Origin: Bacteroidales bacterium
GTDB lineage: Bacteria; Bacteroidota; Bacteroidia; Bacteroidales; VadinHA17
Length of the DNA stretch: 8,153 nucleotides
Assembly (NCBI GenBank): GCA_003157055.1
Contig: PMIG01000286.1
Coordinates: 1-8,153 of the forward strand
Direction of reading: 5' to 3'
Shown here: one piece after another, positions 1 to 7,082 of the stretch
Numbering within the stretch: position 1 is the first letter of the stretch
How the letters are laid out: each line of letters opens with the position of its first letter
Notes under the pieces: model-generated
Database searches by the model: none
Told to the model about the DNA's origin: nothing
The model's input: the letters and a program-made list of their open reading frames with translations, nothing else
Translations under genes and position numbers: made by a program

Positions 1-4
1 GATT

Positions 5-814
5 ATGTTAGAAAGAATAAACGAAACAACAAAGTTTCTTAAGGATAAGGGATTCCTAAATCCTGATGCAGGAATTGTTCTTGGCACCGGACTTGGAGGT
101 CTCACAGCCAAAATGGAGAACTGCATTGAAGTAGATTATAAAGATATACCCAACTTCCCGGTTTCGACAGTTGAGGGGCATGCAGGAAAGCTAATTTTCG
201 GCGACTTCGGCAATAAGAAAATCGTTGCAATGAAGGGCCGGTTCCATTTTTACGAAGGATATGGCCCGGATCAGGTTGCACTGCCCATCAGAGTCCTGAA
301 ATACCTCGGTATAAAATGTCTTTTCCTGTCGAATGCTGCGGGCGGGGTGAATCCGGACTTCAGGATCGGCGATATCATGATTATCACCGATCATATTAAC
401 CTTCTTCCGAACCCTCTTATTGGACAAAACGACGCCAGAATAGGCGCCCGTTTCCCCGATATGAGCGATGCATATGATAAAAACCTTATTAAAAAAGCAT
501 TACTTATTGCACAGGATCATAAGATACGAATTCATAAAGGAGTCTATCTTTCGACAAGCGGACCCACCTTTGAAACTCCGGCTGAATATAAGTACTTCAG
601 GATTATCGGTGCTGATGCAGTCGGAATGTCGACAACACCTGAAGTTATTATTGCACGCCACATGAATTTACCTGTTTTTGCAGTCAGCATCATTACCGAT
701 CTTGGTGTTGAAGGCAAGATCGCCTACACAACCCATCAGTCTGTTCTTGATGAAGCTGCCAAAACCGAAGAGCGCATGACTTCCATCATGACTGATATGA
801 TTTCTGCATTATAA
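5..814 (+). CDS. punA: Purine nucleoside phosphorylase (trimeric PNP/MTAP family)
   Basis: This cytoplasmic enzyme cleaves purine (deoxy)nucleosides with phosphate to the free base and (deoxy)ribose-1-phosphate, in purine salvage. The 269 residues match the usual length of the trimeric family. Visible signatures are the phosphate loop GTGLGGL (27-33), GHAG with His59, the KGRFHFYEGY block (77-86; Arg79 and His81 for phosphate and ribose), SNAAGGVN (109-116), GPTFETPAE (186-194; Glu190 is the base-binding Glu) and VGMSTTPEV (206-214; Met208 and Ser209). The residue equivalent to human Asn243, which contacts the purine, is Asp232 (in ITDLG), so 6-amino purines might also be accepted; this is inference. 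The ATG at 5 gives the N-terminus expected for Bacteroidota homologues, but only four bases of upstream sequence are visible, so promoter and operon context are unknown. It converges on the next gene with 47 bases between stop codons and no recognisable terminator. The family call is firm; the exact substrate range is not. Confidence 0.95.
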   Translation: MLERINETTKFLKDKGFLNPDAGIVLGTGLGGLTAKMENCIEVDYKDIPNFPVSTVEGHAGKLIFGDFGNKKIVAMKGRFHFYEGYGPDQVALPIRVLKYLGIKCLFLSNAAGGVNPDFRIGDIMIITDHINLLPNPLIGQNDARIGARFPDMSDAYDKNLIKKALLIAQDHKIRIHKGVYLSTSGPTFETPAEYKYFRIIGADAVGMSTTPEVIIARHMNLPVFAVSIITDLGVEGKIAYTTHQSVLDEAAKTEERMTSIMTDMISAL

Positions 815-861
815 GATTGTTTTCTATAAATGAGTTCCCCTCCCCGGAGTGGATTTAAATT

Positions 862-3480
862 CTATCTTATAACTGTACAGACCTTTTTCCAGGATTTTGT
901 CTTGCCATTTTCATTGTAGAGTTCTATAAGAACTATGTAGACCCCGGTTGAAACGAGAGAGCCGTCATTGGCTGTTCCATCCCAGACAACCGATGCCTTA
1001 TTCCCGGCAAAAAAGTTTTCACTGAGTTTTCTTACAAAACCACCTGTCTCGTCAAAAATGGTAACCGAAATAACATTTCCAAGTCCCTCAGCATTTATAT
1101 CTATCACAAGAGCATCCTCGGTTCCGTCATTATCCGGAGAAATTCTTGCTGATGAAAAAGTTATCCTGTCTTTTCCCTCCGGCCCGCCGGTGAATACCGA
1201 ATTTTCCTTCCCCGGAGTTCCCCATCCCGAGCTCTCGGATGCAGAATGCCAGCTTGTGCTTTCACCGGATTCCATCTCCGGCCTTATCTTTTCAAGCGAT
1301 ACACCCTCCTTGCTGACAAGAAGCGGATAATGCATCTCATCGGAGTAAGAGACCTCATCTATCAGGTCAAGATTCCTGTTCAGAAGAAGCAGATGGCCCC
1401 TGTCATCCGGCATTGAGGGAAGACATGAAGAGCTGAATATATTTTCAGGATCGGAAGAATGGTACCGTTCAATTACTCTTTCCCGGTCAGCCGTGACAGT
1501 GAAAAACTCACCGGGGATTATGCATCTGTGCTCATCCGAGAGAGGCTTTATTTCAGATGTATCGCCGGATTCGGTATTTACTGAAGCCAGGTAGAGCTGA
1601 GAAGCATCAACTGTTTTATCCGAGCAGTTGAATAATTCTACATAATCAGGCTCGTCCGGGAATGGATTGAAAAGCAATTCATTGAAAACAATGTCTCCCC
1701 TGCCCGCCTTTTCAGGCAGCCCGAATCTGAATGAGGTGCAAGAAACAGGATTTCCTGCGAAATCTGTTACATCAGGTGAAACATTCAATGAATAAACTTC
1801 ACCCTTAAAAAGAGAAAATGGTGATTTTATGATAAAAGATCTGAGAAGGGGGTCGGCTGATGATACTGAAGCAGCTTCCCGCCCGCCGATTAAAATTTTA
1901 TCCGGCGACCCTGCAATTTCAAATACTGTCTCGGAAAAATTGACTTTGAGAGTTACACTGTCGTCCGGAAAAACATTCTCAATTCCGTAAAACTGCCGAT
2001 CAGGATTGCTTCTGGCTGATGAATTAATTTTTCCGGGGGTTCCGCCGTTTCCCGAGGAGGAAGCTTCCCAGTTACATCCATCATAAAATGGATATCCGGT
2101 ATCGATCATTTCGAGTGACCAGCCACCTGTTTCCTTCAGTTTATTCCTGTACCATGCCGATGAATAAACCAATCCATGAATCAGGTTTCCAAGGCTGTCG
2201 GAAATCCATAGCATTCTTCCCTCATCAGTCAGCAGTGGAAACGACTTCAATCCGATAACTTTGCCATAACTTGAAAACGACGCTGTGTCAGCAGCAGGAC
2301 ATAATATAAAATATTCACCTGTGTTTATGCTCACGTCAGGGAATGAGGCGCTTTGACCTTCAGTTGAAAGGCTCCATTTCTTTAAATTGAATCTGAACCG
2401 TGTCCTGTTTGTAATTTCCAGGTACTCTTTGGCGGGAAGAGAGACTACAGGAAGCGGGTCGGCCATGATTTCTGATATTATAACGTCTCCGGGGTCAGCA
2501 CTTATAAGTGTAAACTCTACACTTATTCCTTCATTGCAGTTTGCAGACCTATCGCATAATCGGTTTATAATTAATCTATTTGCGGTTTTATTGCTGAATT
2601 TCCTTTTGAAAGTCAGCATGAACGTTCTTGCACTTTCCCTGATAATCGAGACAGGAGCATTATCATCGCTGTCGAGTGAAAAATTTGAAATAAGCATGAA
2701 GTCATCTGATGGTTCTTCATCAAGAGTCAGATCGAGGGAGTTAATCCCGGATACCTGGCAACTCACTACTTCAGGAGGGCGATTATCCTCATGAAATATA
2801 CCTTCTATATTAAGGTCGTCGAACCAGAGAAGCCTATCGCGGGTTGATGTGTACCTGTAACCAAGAATGAAAAATGATGAATTGAATAATTCACCGTCCT
2901 GCCCCTCTGCACTTCCTTTTAATTTCTCAAGCTTATCATAAACTTCAATTCTCCAGTATCCCGTAATTGATCTTTCTACAATAAGCTTTGCTGCATCTGC
3001 AGTTCCTATGTCGTTCTGCCAGTTTAGGTGGCAGGTAGCAATGACTGAAGGAGAGCCGTTCTTTATTTTCCATAGCCGTAGTGTATCATCGCTCCCGGTA
3101 AGGTCTACTCCCACGGCAAAACCGTTTAAAGCTGCTCCATCTCCAAGGGTAGCAGGATATGCATCGGAAATAAGGTATGCACACCAGTTGTTCGATGCCG
3201 AAGGGTCACAGCCATGCCTGACAAGGAATGTCCATCTGGTAAGTCCCTCGCCGGGATGTAGGTTCCTGATCGGAATACCAATGCAATCATATCCCGGCAG
3301 GCTGTTGTCAAAGACATGATGTAAAGAATACATCCCTGAAAGACTTTTTGTTGTGTCGGCTTTCCAATGACCTTCTATGCCCTGAACCCAGTTTGCCAGG
3401 GATGCCGATTCGAAATTTTCGATGATCTGACCGTTTGCCAGATACGGCAAAAACACAGCCAGTAAAATAACTTTTTTCAT
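862..3480 (-). CDS. Secreted multidomain protein with two Ig-like plus lamin-tail units and a FlgD-like C-terminus
   Basis: This is an 872-residue exported protein of unknown specific function. A signal peptide spans residues 1-17, with probable cleavage in ANG|Q. Residues 19-227 look like a LamG/concanavalin-type beta-sandwich. Residues 233-326 are Ig-like (SbsA type), starting at RPPEVVS. Residues 331-485 form a lamin-tail domain, opening GDVIISEIMADPLP and closing GGTPGKIN. Residues 498-587 are a second Ig-like domain, and 595-760 a second lamin-tail domain (GDIVFNELLFNPFP to GTPGKENS). Residues 770-872 are a FlgD-like Ig domain with ISPDNDGTEDAL and WDGTANDG. The end, GVYIVLIELYNENGK followed by KKVCTVIR, resembles Type IX secretion C-terminal signals, so surface display or release is plausible. 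No nuclease or other catalytic motif is seen. The frame is intact. The ATG at 3480 directly precedes the signal peptide, and no Shine-Dalgarno is visible. It diverges from asd. Domain calls are by pattern and boundaries are approximate. Confidence 0.85.
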   Translation of the reverse strand: MKKVILLAVFLPYLANGQIIENFESASLANWVQGIEGHWKADTTKSLSGMYSLHHVFDNSLPGYDCIGIPIRNLHPGEGLTRWTFLVRHGCDPSASNNWCAYLISDAYPATLGDGAALNGFAVGVDLTGSDDTLRLWKIKNGSPSVIATCHLNWQNDIGTADAAKLIVERSITGYWRIEVYDKLEKLKGSAEGQDGELFNSSFFILGYRYTSTRDRLLWFDDLNIEGIFHEDNRPPEVVSCQVSGINSLDLTLDEEPSDDFMLISNFSLDSDDNAPVSIIRESARTFMLTFKRKFSNKTANRLIINRLCDRSANCNEGISVEFTLISADPGDVIISEIMADPLPVVSLPAKEYLEITNRTRFRFNLKKWSLSTEGQSASFPDVSINTGEYFILCPAADTASFSSYGKVIGLKSFPLLTDEGRMLWISDSLGNLIHGLVYSSAWYRNKLKETGGWSLEMIDTGYPFYDGCNWEASSSGNGGTPGKINSSARSNPDRQFYGIENVFPDDSVTLKVNFSETVFEIAGSPDKILIGGREAASVSSADPLLRSFIIKSPFSLFKGEVYSLNVSPDVTDFAGNPVSCTSFRFGLPEKAGRGDIVFNELLFNPFPDEPDYVELFNCSDKTVDASQLYLASVNTESGDTSEIKPLSDEHRCIIPGEFFTVTADRERVIERYHSSDPENIFSSSCLPSMPDDRGHLLLLNRNLDLIDEVSYSDEMHYPLLVSKEGVSLEKIRPEMESGESTSWHSASESSGWGTPGKENSVFTGGPEGKDRITFSSARISPDNDGTEDALVIDINAEGLGNVISVTIFDETGGFVRKLSENFFAGNKASVVWDGTANDGSLVSTGVYIVLIELYNENGKTKSWKKVCTVIR

Positions 3481-3506
3481 GCAGCGGGACAGATTGAAAA
3501 AAAAGT

Positions 3507-3514
3507 TAATTTTG
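3507..3514 (+). promoter_or_regulatory. Possible -7 box for asd
   Basis: The plus strand reads TAATTTTG, matching TAnnTTTG, 58 bases before the asd ATG in the 92-base divergent intergenic region. There is no TTG at the expected distance upstream. A TTG at 3494-3496 is too close. It is a candidate only, in very AT-rich DNA. Confidence 0.2.
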
Positions 3515-3559
3515 ACCGTTTTTAACTTATAGTAAATTTAATAATAACATTTAAATATT

Positions 3560-3567
3560 CAAATTTA
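3560..3567 (-). promoter_or_regulatory. Possible -7 box for the lamin-tail protein gene
   Basis: The minus strand reads TAAATTTG, a match to the Bacteroidota -7 consensus TAnnTTTG. It would give a leader of about 70 bases before the ATG at 3480. No TTG lies 17-23 bases upstream; the nearest is 27 bases away, inside asd. The region is so AT-rich that a chance match is quite possible. Confidence 0.2.
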
Positions 3568-3572
3568 AATAG

Positions 3573-4562
3573 ATGAAGACAGCTGTTGTTGGAGCAACCG
3601 GGATGGTGGGCCGGACAATGATCAAAGTCCTTGAAGAAAGAAATTTTCCTGTAACTGAATTAATCCCGGCCGCCTCAGAGAAATCGGTCGGCAAGGATAT
3701 CATGTTCCGGGGTAAGCCCGTGAAGGTTGTAAGTGTAATGGATGCTGTAAATGCAAAACCTGTATTTGCAATATTCTCCGCCGGTGCATCAGTATCGAAG
3801 GAATGGGCTCCGAAATTTGCGAAAAACGGAACGGTGGTCATTGATAATTCCTCCTGCTGGAGAATGGATAATAATGTCCCCCTTATTGTTCCGGAAATAA
3901 ACAGTCATGCGATCAAGAAAGGCGACAGGATAATTGCCAATCCCAACTGCTCGACAATTCAGATGGTATTGGCTCTGGCACCGCTTCACAGGAAATACAA
4001 AATCAAGCGGCTTGTCATTGCAACTTATCAATCGGTCACAGGTACCGGGGTAAAGGCTGTCACCCAGATGGAAAATGAGAGGAAGGGTATAAAGGGTGAA
4101 ATGGCTTATGCGCATCCTATCGACATGAACTGCTTTCCTCACGGAGGTACTTTCCAGGCTGACGGTTATACAACCGAAGAGCAGAAGCTCATAGATGAGA
4201 CCCGCAAGATCCTTGAGGACCAGAGCATTATGGTAACTGCCACTGTAGTAAGAATACCGGTGGTTGGCGGACATTCGGAAGCCGTTAATATTGAATTCGA
4301 GAAAGACTTCAATATTGATGATGTGATAAAGCTGCTTAAAGACTTTCCTGGTGTTGTTGTCTATGATAATCCCGCTGAAAATAAATACCCGATGCCCATC
4401 CTTTCACACAACAGAGATGAGGTTTTTGTCGGAAGGATCAGAAGGGATCTGTCAAAGGAAAAGTGCCTTAATCTCTGGATAGTATCTGATAACATACGGA
4501 AGGGAGCTGCCACCAATGCCATCCAGATAGCAGAGTATATGCTGGAGAAAAAGCTATATTAG
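3573..4562 (+). CDS. asd: Aspartate-semialdehyde dehydrogenase
   Basis: This cytoplasmic enzyme reduces L-aspartyl-4-phosphate with NADPH to aspartate-4-semialdehyde and phosphate. That is the branch point to lysine/diaminopimelate, threonine and methionine. The 329 residues are a normal length. Residues 7-13 (GATGMVG) are the dinucleotide-binding glycine loop. DNSSCWRM (91-98) belongs to the substrate phosphate site. NPNCST (123-128) carries the catalytic Cys126, with Gln153 in the QSVTGTG motif. IPVVGGHSE (228-236) supplies the catalytic His234, preceded by Arg227. All expected active-site residues are present. The start is well fixed because a TAG stop lies in frame directly before the ATG. 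No Shine-Dalgarno is visible, only an A/T-rich leader, which is usual for the phylum. It diverges from the lamin-tail gene and ends 8 bases from the stop codon of hflX, so it is monocistronic as far as can be seen. Confidence 0.97.
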   Translation: MKTAVVGATGMVGRTMIKVLEERNFPVTELIPAASEKSVGKDIMFRGKPVKVVSVMDAVNAKPVFAIFSAGASVSKEWAPKFAKNGTVVIDNSSCWRMDNNVPLIVPEINSHAIKKGDRIIANPNCSTIQMVLALAPLHRKYKIKRLVIATYQSVTGTGVKAVTQMENERKGIKGEMAYAHPIDMNCFPHGGTFQADGYTTEEQKLIDETRKILEDQSIMVTATVVRIPVVGGHSEAVNIEFEKDFNIDDVIKLLKDFPGVVVYDNPAENKYPMPILSHNRDEVFVGRIRRDLSKEKCLNLWIVSDNIRKGAATNAIQIAEYMLEKKLY

Positions 4563-4570
4563 GCCTGAGT

Positions 4571-5758
4571 TCAGAACAGGAATTCATTATAGGGATACCT
4601 GGTAATGTGAATCTTTTTTACTTCTTCAAAAAGTACCCGCTTCAGTTCATCAATATTCTCCTTTGTCTTTGCTGAGATAAAAACCACGGGATGGCTTGTG
4701 TCATTTGCCATCCATGTCTTCCTGAGATCATCAAGAGATATGTTCTCCTTTCCGGCGGGAGTAAGGTCGAATTCATCCTTTGGCATATAGGAGAATGAAT
4801 CAATTTTGTTGAATATTATTATCCTCGGCTTTTCTGCTGAACCAAGATTTTTGAGAGTCTCATTTACAACCGTTATCTGCTCCTCGAAACCAGTATGGGA
4901 AATATCCACAATATGAATAAGCAGGTCGGATTCCCTTACTTCATCAAGGGTCGATTTGAATGATTCGATAAGGTCGGTCGGTAGCTTCCTTATAAACCCT
5001 ACCGTATCTGAAAGAAGAAAAGGCAGATTGCCAATAACTACCTTCCTGACTGTAGTATCAAGTGTCGCAAAGAGCTTGTTCTCTGCAAAAACATCAGATT
5101 TGCTCAGAAGGTTCATAAGGGTCGATTTACCAACATTTGTGTAACCCACAAGCGCCACTCTTACCATTTTCCCCCGGTTTTTGCGCTGGGTAGCCATCTG
5201 CATATCAATCTTCTTAAGCTGTAATTTAAGAAGCGAGATCCTGTCCTTGATAACCCTTCTATCGGTTTCGATCTCAGTTTCACCCGGGCCTCTCAGCCCA
5301 ATGCCTCCTCTCTGTCTCTCAAGGTGTGTCCACATACCGGTAAGCCGGGGAAGAAGATATTGACATTGGGCCAGTTCAACCTGCGTCCTGGCATGCGCTG
5401 TGCGGGCCCGGCTGGCGAAAATATCAAGTATCAGGTTTGTCCTGTCGAGGATTCGGCATCCAAGGGCATCTTCGAGGTTTCTCATCTGGGCAGGTGAGAG
5501 CTCATCGTCAAATATTGCTATGTCGATCTTATTTTCAGAAACAAAATGCGCTATTTCTTCAATCTTTCCCGAGCCGACAAATGTCCTTGAATTTGCTATA
5601 TCAAGCTTCTGAATAAACCGTTTCACGGGAATGGCGCCGGCTGTTTCAGTCAGAAAAGAGAGTTCGTCGAGATACTCCTCAGTTTCCCTTTCATCCTGAC
5701 CGGGATAATTAATTGCTATAAGAATTGCCTTTTCTACGGGCTTTTCAGTTTCTATCAT
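4571..5758 (-). CDS. hflX: Ribosome-associated GTPase HflX
   Basis: HflX is a GTPase that binds the 50S subunit and, in studied bacteria, splits stalled or hibernating 70S ribosomes under stress. The 395 residues fit the family. The N-terminal HflX domain includes the SRTFVGSGKIEEI segment (57-69) and ends in the conserved RQRGGIGLRGPGETEIETDRR block (148-168). A helical linker (about 170-197) leads to the G domain. There G1 is GYTNVGKST (205-213), switch I is TLDTT (232-236), G3 is DTVGF (251-255), G4 is NKID (317-320) and G5 is SAK (362-364). All nucleotide-binding motifs are intact. The ATG at 5758 lies only a few bases beyond a hairpin with a U-tract that terminates the upstream gene, and a consensus -7 box overlaps that hairpin. 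Expression is therefore either from a very short leader or by read-through. It overlaps nothing but nearly abuts convergent asd. Confidence 0.97.
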   Translation of the reverse strand: MIETEKPVEKAILIAINYPGQDERETEEYLDELSFLTETAGAIPVKRFIQKLDIANSRTFVGSGKIEEIAHFVSENKIDIAIFDDELSPAQMRNLEDALGCRILDRTNLILDIFASRARTAHARTQVELAQCQYLLPRLTGMWTHLERQRGGIGLRGPGETEIETDRRVIKDRISLLKLQLKKIDMQMATQRKNRGKMVRVALVGYTNVGKSTLMNLLSKSDVFAENKLFATLDTTVRKVVIGNLPFLLSDTVGFIRKLPTDLIESFKSTLDEVRESDLLIHIVDISHTGFEEQITVVNETLKNLGSAEKPRIIIFNKIDSFSYMPKDEFDLTPAGKENISLDDLRKTWMANDTSHPVVFISAKTKENIDELKRVLFEEVKKIHITRYPYNEFLF

Positions 5759-5763
5759 CTGGT

Positions 5764-5801
5764 AAAAAAATTATGCCGCAAAAATAGTGTTTTGCGGCAT
5801 A
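5764..5801 (-). terminator. Intrinsic terminator after the lipoprotein gene
   Basis: The arms TATGCCGCAAAA (5772-5783) and TTTTGCGGCATA (5790-5801) are perfectly complementary over 12 bp, with a 6-base loop. On the minus strand the stem is followed by A and then seven Ts (5770-5764), the classic form of a Rho-independent terminator. It lies 24 bases after the lipoprotein stop codon. There is no comparable T-run on the plus strand, so it works in one direction. It ends five bases before the hflX ATG. Confidence 0.85.
5779..5786 (-). promoter_or_regulatory. hflX: Candidate -7 box for hflX inside the terminator hairpin
   Basis: The minus strand reads TATTTTTG, a perfect TAnnTTTG match that covers part of the loop and the descending arm of the terminator. 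Initiation a few bases downstream would give a leader of roughly 15 bases ahead of the hflX ATG. No TTG is found 17-23 bases upstream, so the promoter would be only half consensus. The overlap may be chance, because any stem ending in A-run/T-run can create this box. Confidence 0.3.
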
Positions 5802-5825
5802 TAATTATTAAGTGAGAAGGTATGA

Positions 5826-6998
5826 CTAAAAGATAAGCCTCCTGTTAGACTGAATTGATCCGCGTATTGCACCTTTAAGTGATTCGGAACATCGGATCAC
5901 CATGTCGATGTCGGAAGGGAAAGGAATGATCTGAGTTTTGGTTTTTTGAAGCTGCTCATCATTGAGAGCGCCCTGGTCTCCGACGGCGCGGGCCGAAACA
6001 TTCTGAAAATTAGATTGTGCACCTATCGGGTCTTTCTTAAGGAGCTTGTCAGGATTCATCTGGATGGTTTCAATATCGCCGGTTATCTGGCAGGTCTTGG
6101 TTTGAAAAGTGGAAATGAGTGCGCACTGAAGAGTCTTGTACTTTTTCAGTTTAATATCATTGCCAAGCGAATCTCTCATCACATTCCCATTCTTGTCAAG
6201 CTTATAGCTATATCCGTCTTCAACATCCCTTTTGACTACTTTGTCTTCATTTGAAGTCTGATCGGGGCTGACGGTAATGTTTCTGACATTTACATTAATG
6301 ATATAATCGTACTGAGCGGTGCTGTCGAGGTTTGTAGTTGTATACTCAACCCAATCACTGTTAAGAGCCTGGAGGTTGACATTGATCAGATTGGCTTCAA
6401 AATCCGGTGGAAATTTCAGCATTGTAGAATTCTGCAATGATATGAATACCCTGCTCATACCAAGATTTCTTGCTTCCTGTATCTTATTATCAATTCCTTC
6501 ATAATCTCCGACATAATCCTTTGCCCTGACATACTCTGCATAAGCCTGCCTGTATGAATCTTTCATGTTATTTTTCATCAGCTCATTGCCATGAGCAAAA
6601 TAATAATCGGCCGCTTTGTGTTTTGCCTCTACCATTTCCGTCATATAATCGACATAAGGAAAATCTACTGGCCTTGTCCCGACATTCAGCGGCATAACGG
6701 TTCTCACCAAGGACTGCCTGTCGCTCATTCTTTTGTATGTCTGGTAAATTTCATCCCAGTTCTGAGGTTTCCCTTCCAGCTTCAGGAATTTAATCCTTTC
6801 GTTGTCCTGTTCATTGATGATATTGAAGGAACGCTCGAGTATATCAGCCTGCTTGCTGTCCTGAGGATTCCTGCGCAGCTGTTTGACAGCAGTTGCTATT
6901 GAAGCATCATAGTTTCCTTTCTCAAGCTGCTTTTTTGATGAAGCGCAGCCCGAGAGGATCATTATTATTGCGATAAAAAAAAGTAGATTTCTTTTCAT
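5826..6998 (-). CDS. Lipoprotein of unknown function with a TPR-like N-terminal half
   Basis: This 390-residue protein belongs to no family I can name. It opens with a lipoprotein signal: hydrophobic core 4-15 and lipobox LSGC with Cys18 as the lipidated residue. The residues after the Cys (ASSKKQ) lack the acidic cluster used as a surface-export signal in Bacteroidota, so an outer-membrane lipoprotein facing the periplasm is the likelier place (inference). Residues 23-62 (EKGNYDASIATAVKQLRRNP) and about 123-180 (YRQAYAEYVRAKDYVGDYEG) are helical with TPR-like spacing. Residues 183-390 look beta-rich and include a turn-rich patch KNGNVMRDSLGND (269-281). The ATG at 6998 immediately precedes the signal peptide and has an AGGA a few bases upstream, one of the few Shine-Dalgarno-like sites here. 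It follows tonB by 84 bases on the same strand with no clear terminator between, so co-transcription is likely. A strong terminator follows it. A role in envelope assembly or transport is only a guess from context. Confidence 0.85.
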   Translation of the reverse strand: MKRNLLFFIAIIMILSGCASSKKQLEKGNYDASIATAVKQLRRNPQDSKQADILERSFNIINEQDNERIKFLKLEGKPQNWDEIYQTYKRMSDRQSLVRTVMPLNVGTRPVDFPYVDYMTEMVEAKHKAADYYFAHGNELMKNNMKDSYRQAYAEYVRAKDYVGDYEGIDNKIQEARNLGMSRVFISLQNSTMLKFPPDFEANLINVNLQALNSDWVEYTTTNLDSTAQYDYIINVNVRNITVSPDQTSNEDKVVKRDVEDGYSYKLDKNGNVMRDSLGNDIKLKKYKTLQCALISTFQTKTCQITGDIETIQMNPDKLLKKDPIGAQSNFQNVSARAVGDQGALNDEQLQKTKTQIIPFPSDIDMVIRCSESLKGAIRGSIQSNRRLIF

Positions 6999-7015
6999 AT
7001 TCCTGTTTTTACTAT

Positions 7016-7053
7016 TGTTAAAGATAAGAAAAAGAATTATTGATGCTTTAACA
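7016..7053 (-). other. Weak inverted repeat between tonB and the lipoprotein gene
   Basis: TGTTAAAG (7016-7023) and CTTTAACA (7046-7053) are complementary over 8 bp with a 22-base AT-rich loop. It is not followed by a T-run on the minus strand, so it is not a standard terminator. It could be an RNA-processing or stability hairpin within a tonB-lipoprotein transcript, or chance in AT-rich sequence. Confidence 0.2.
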
Positions 7054-7082
7054 TAACTTATACCTTTTTTTAAATCCTCTTC

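Noticed and set aside
840..849. CTCC-CC-GGAG between the phosphorylase and lamin-tail genes as a terminator
   Set aside because: The stem is only 4 bp with a 2-base loop, which cannot form as drawn, and no T-run follows on either strand.
968..3319. Several plus-strand open frames of 100-135 codons within the lamin-tail gene
   Set aside because: The minus-strand frame is continuous over 872 codons with clear domains and a signal peptide; the opposite-strand frames show no motifs.
3549..3570. Paired ATTTAAAT blocks before asd as an operator
   Set aside because: The intergenic region is almost pure A/T, so short palindromes of this type are expected by chance.
3789..4274. A 161-codon open frame antisense to asd
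   Set aside because: It lies wholly inside a well-conserved gene and the predicted protein has no recognisable family or signal; it is a shadow of asd codon bias.
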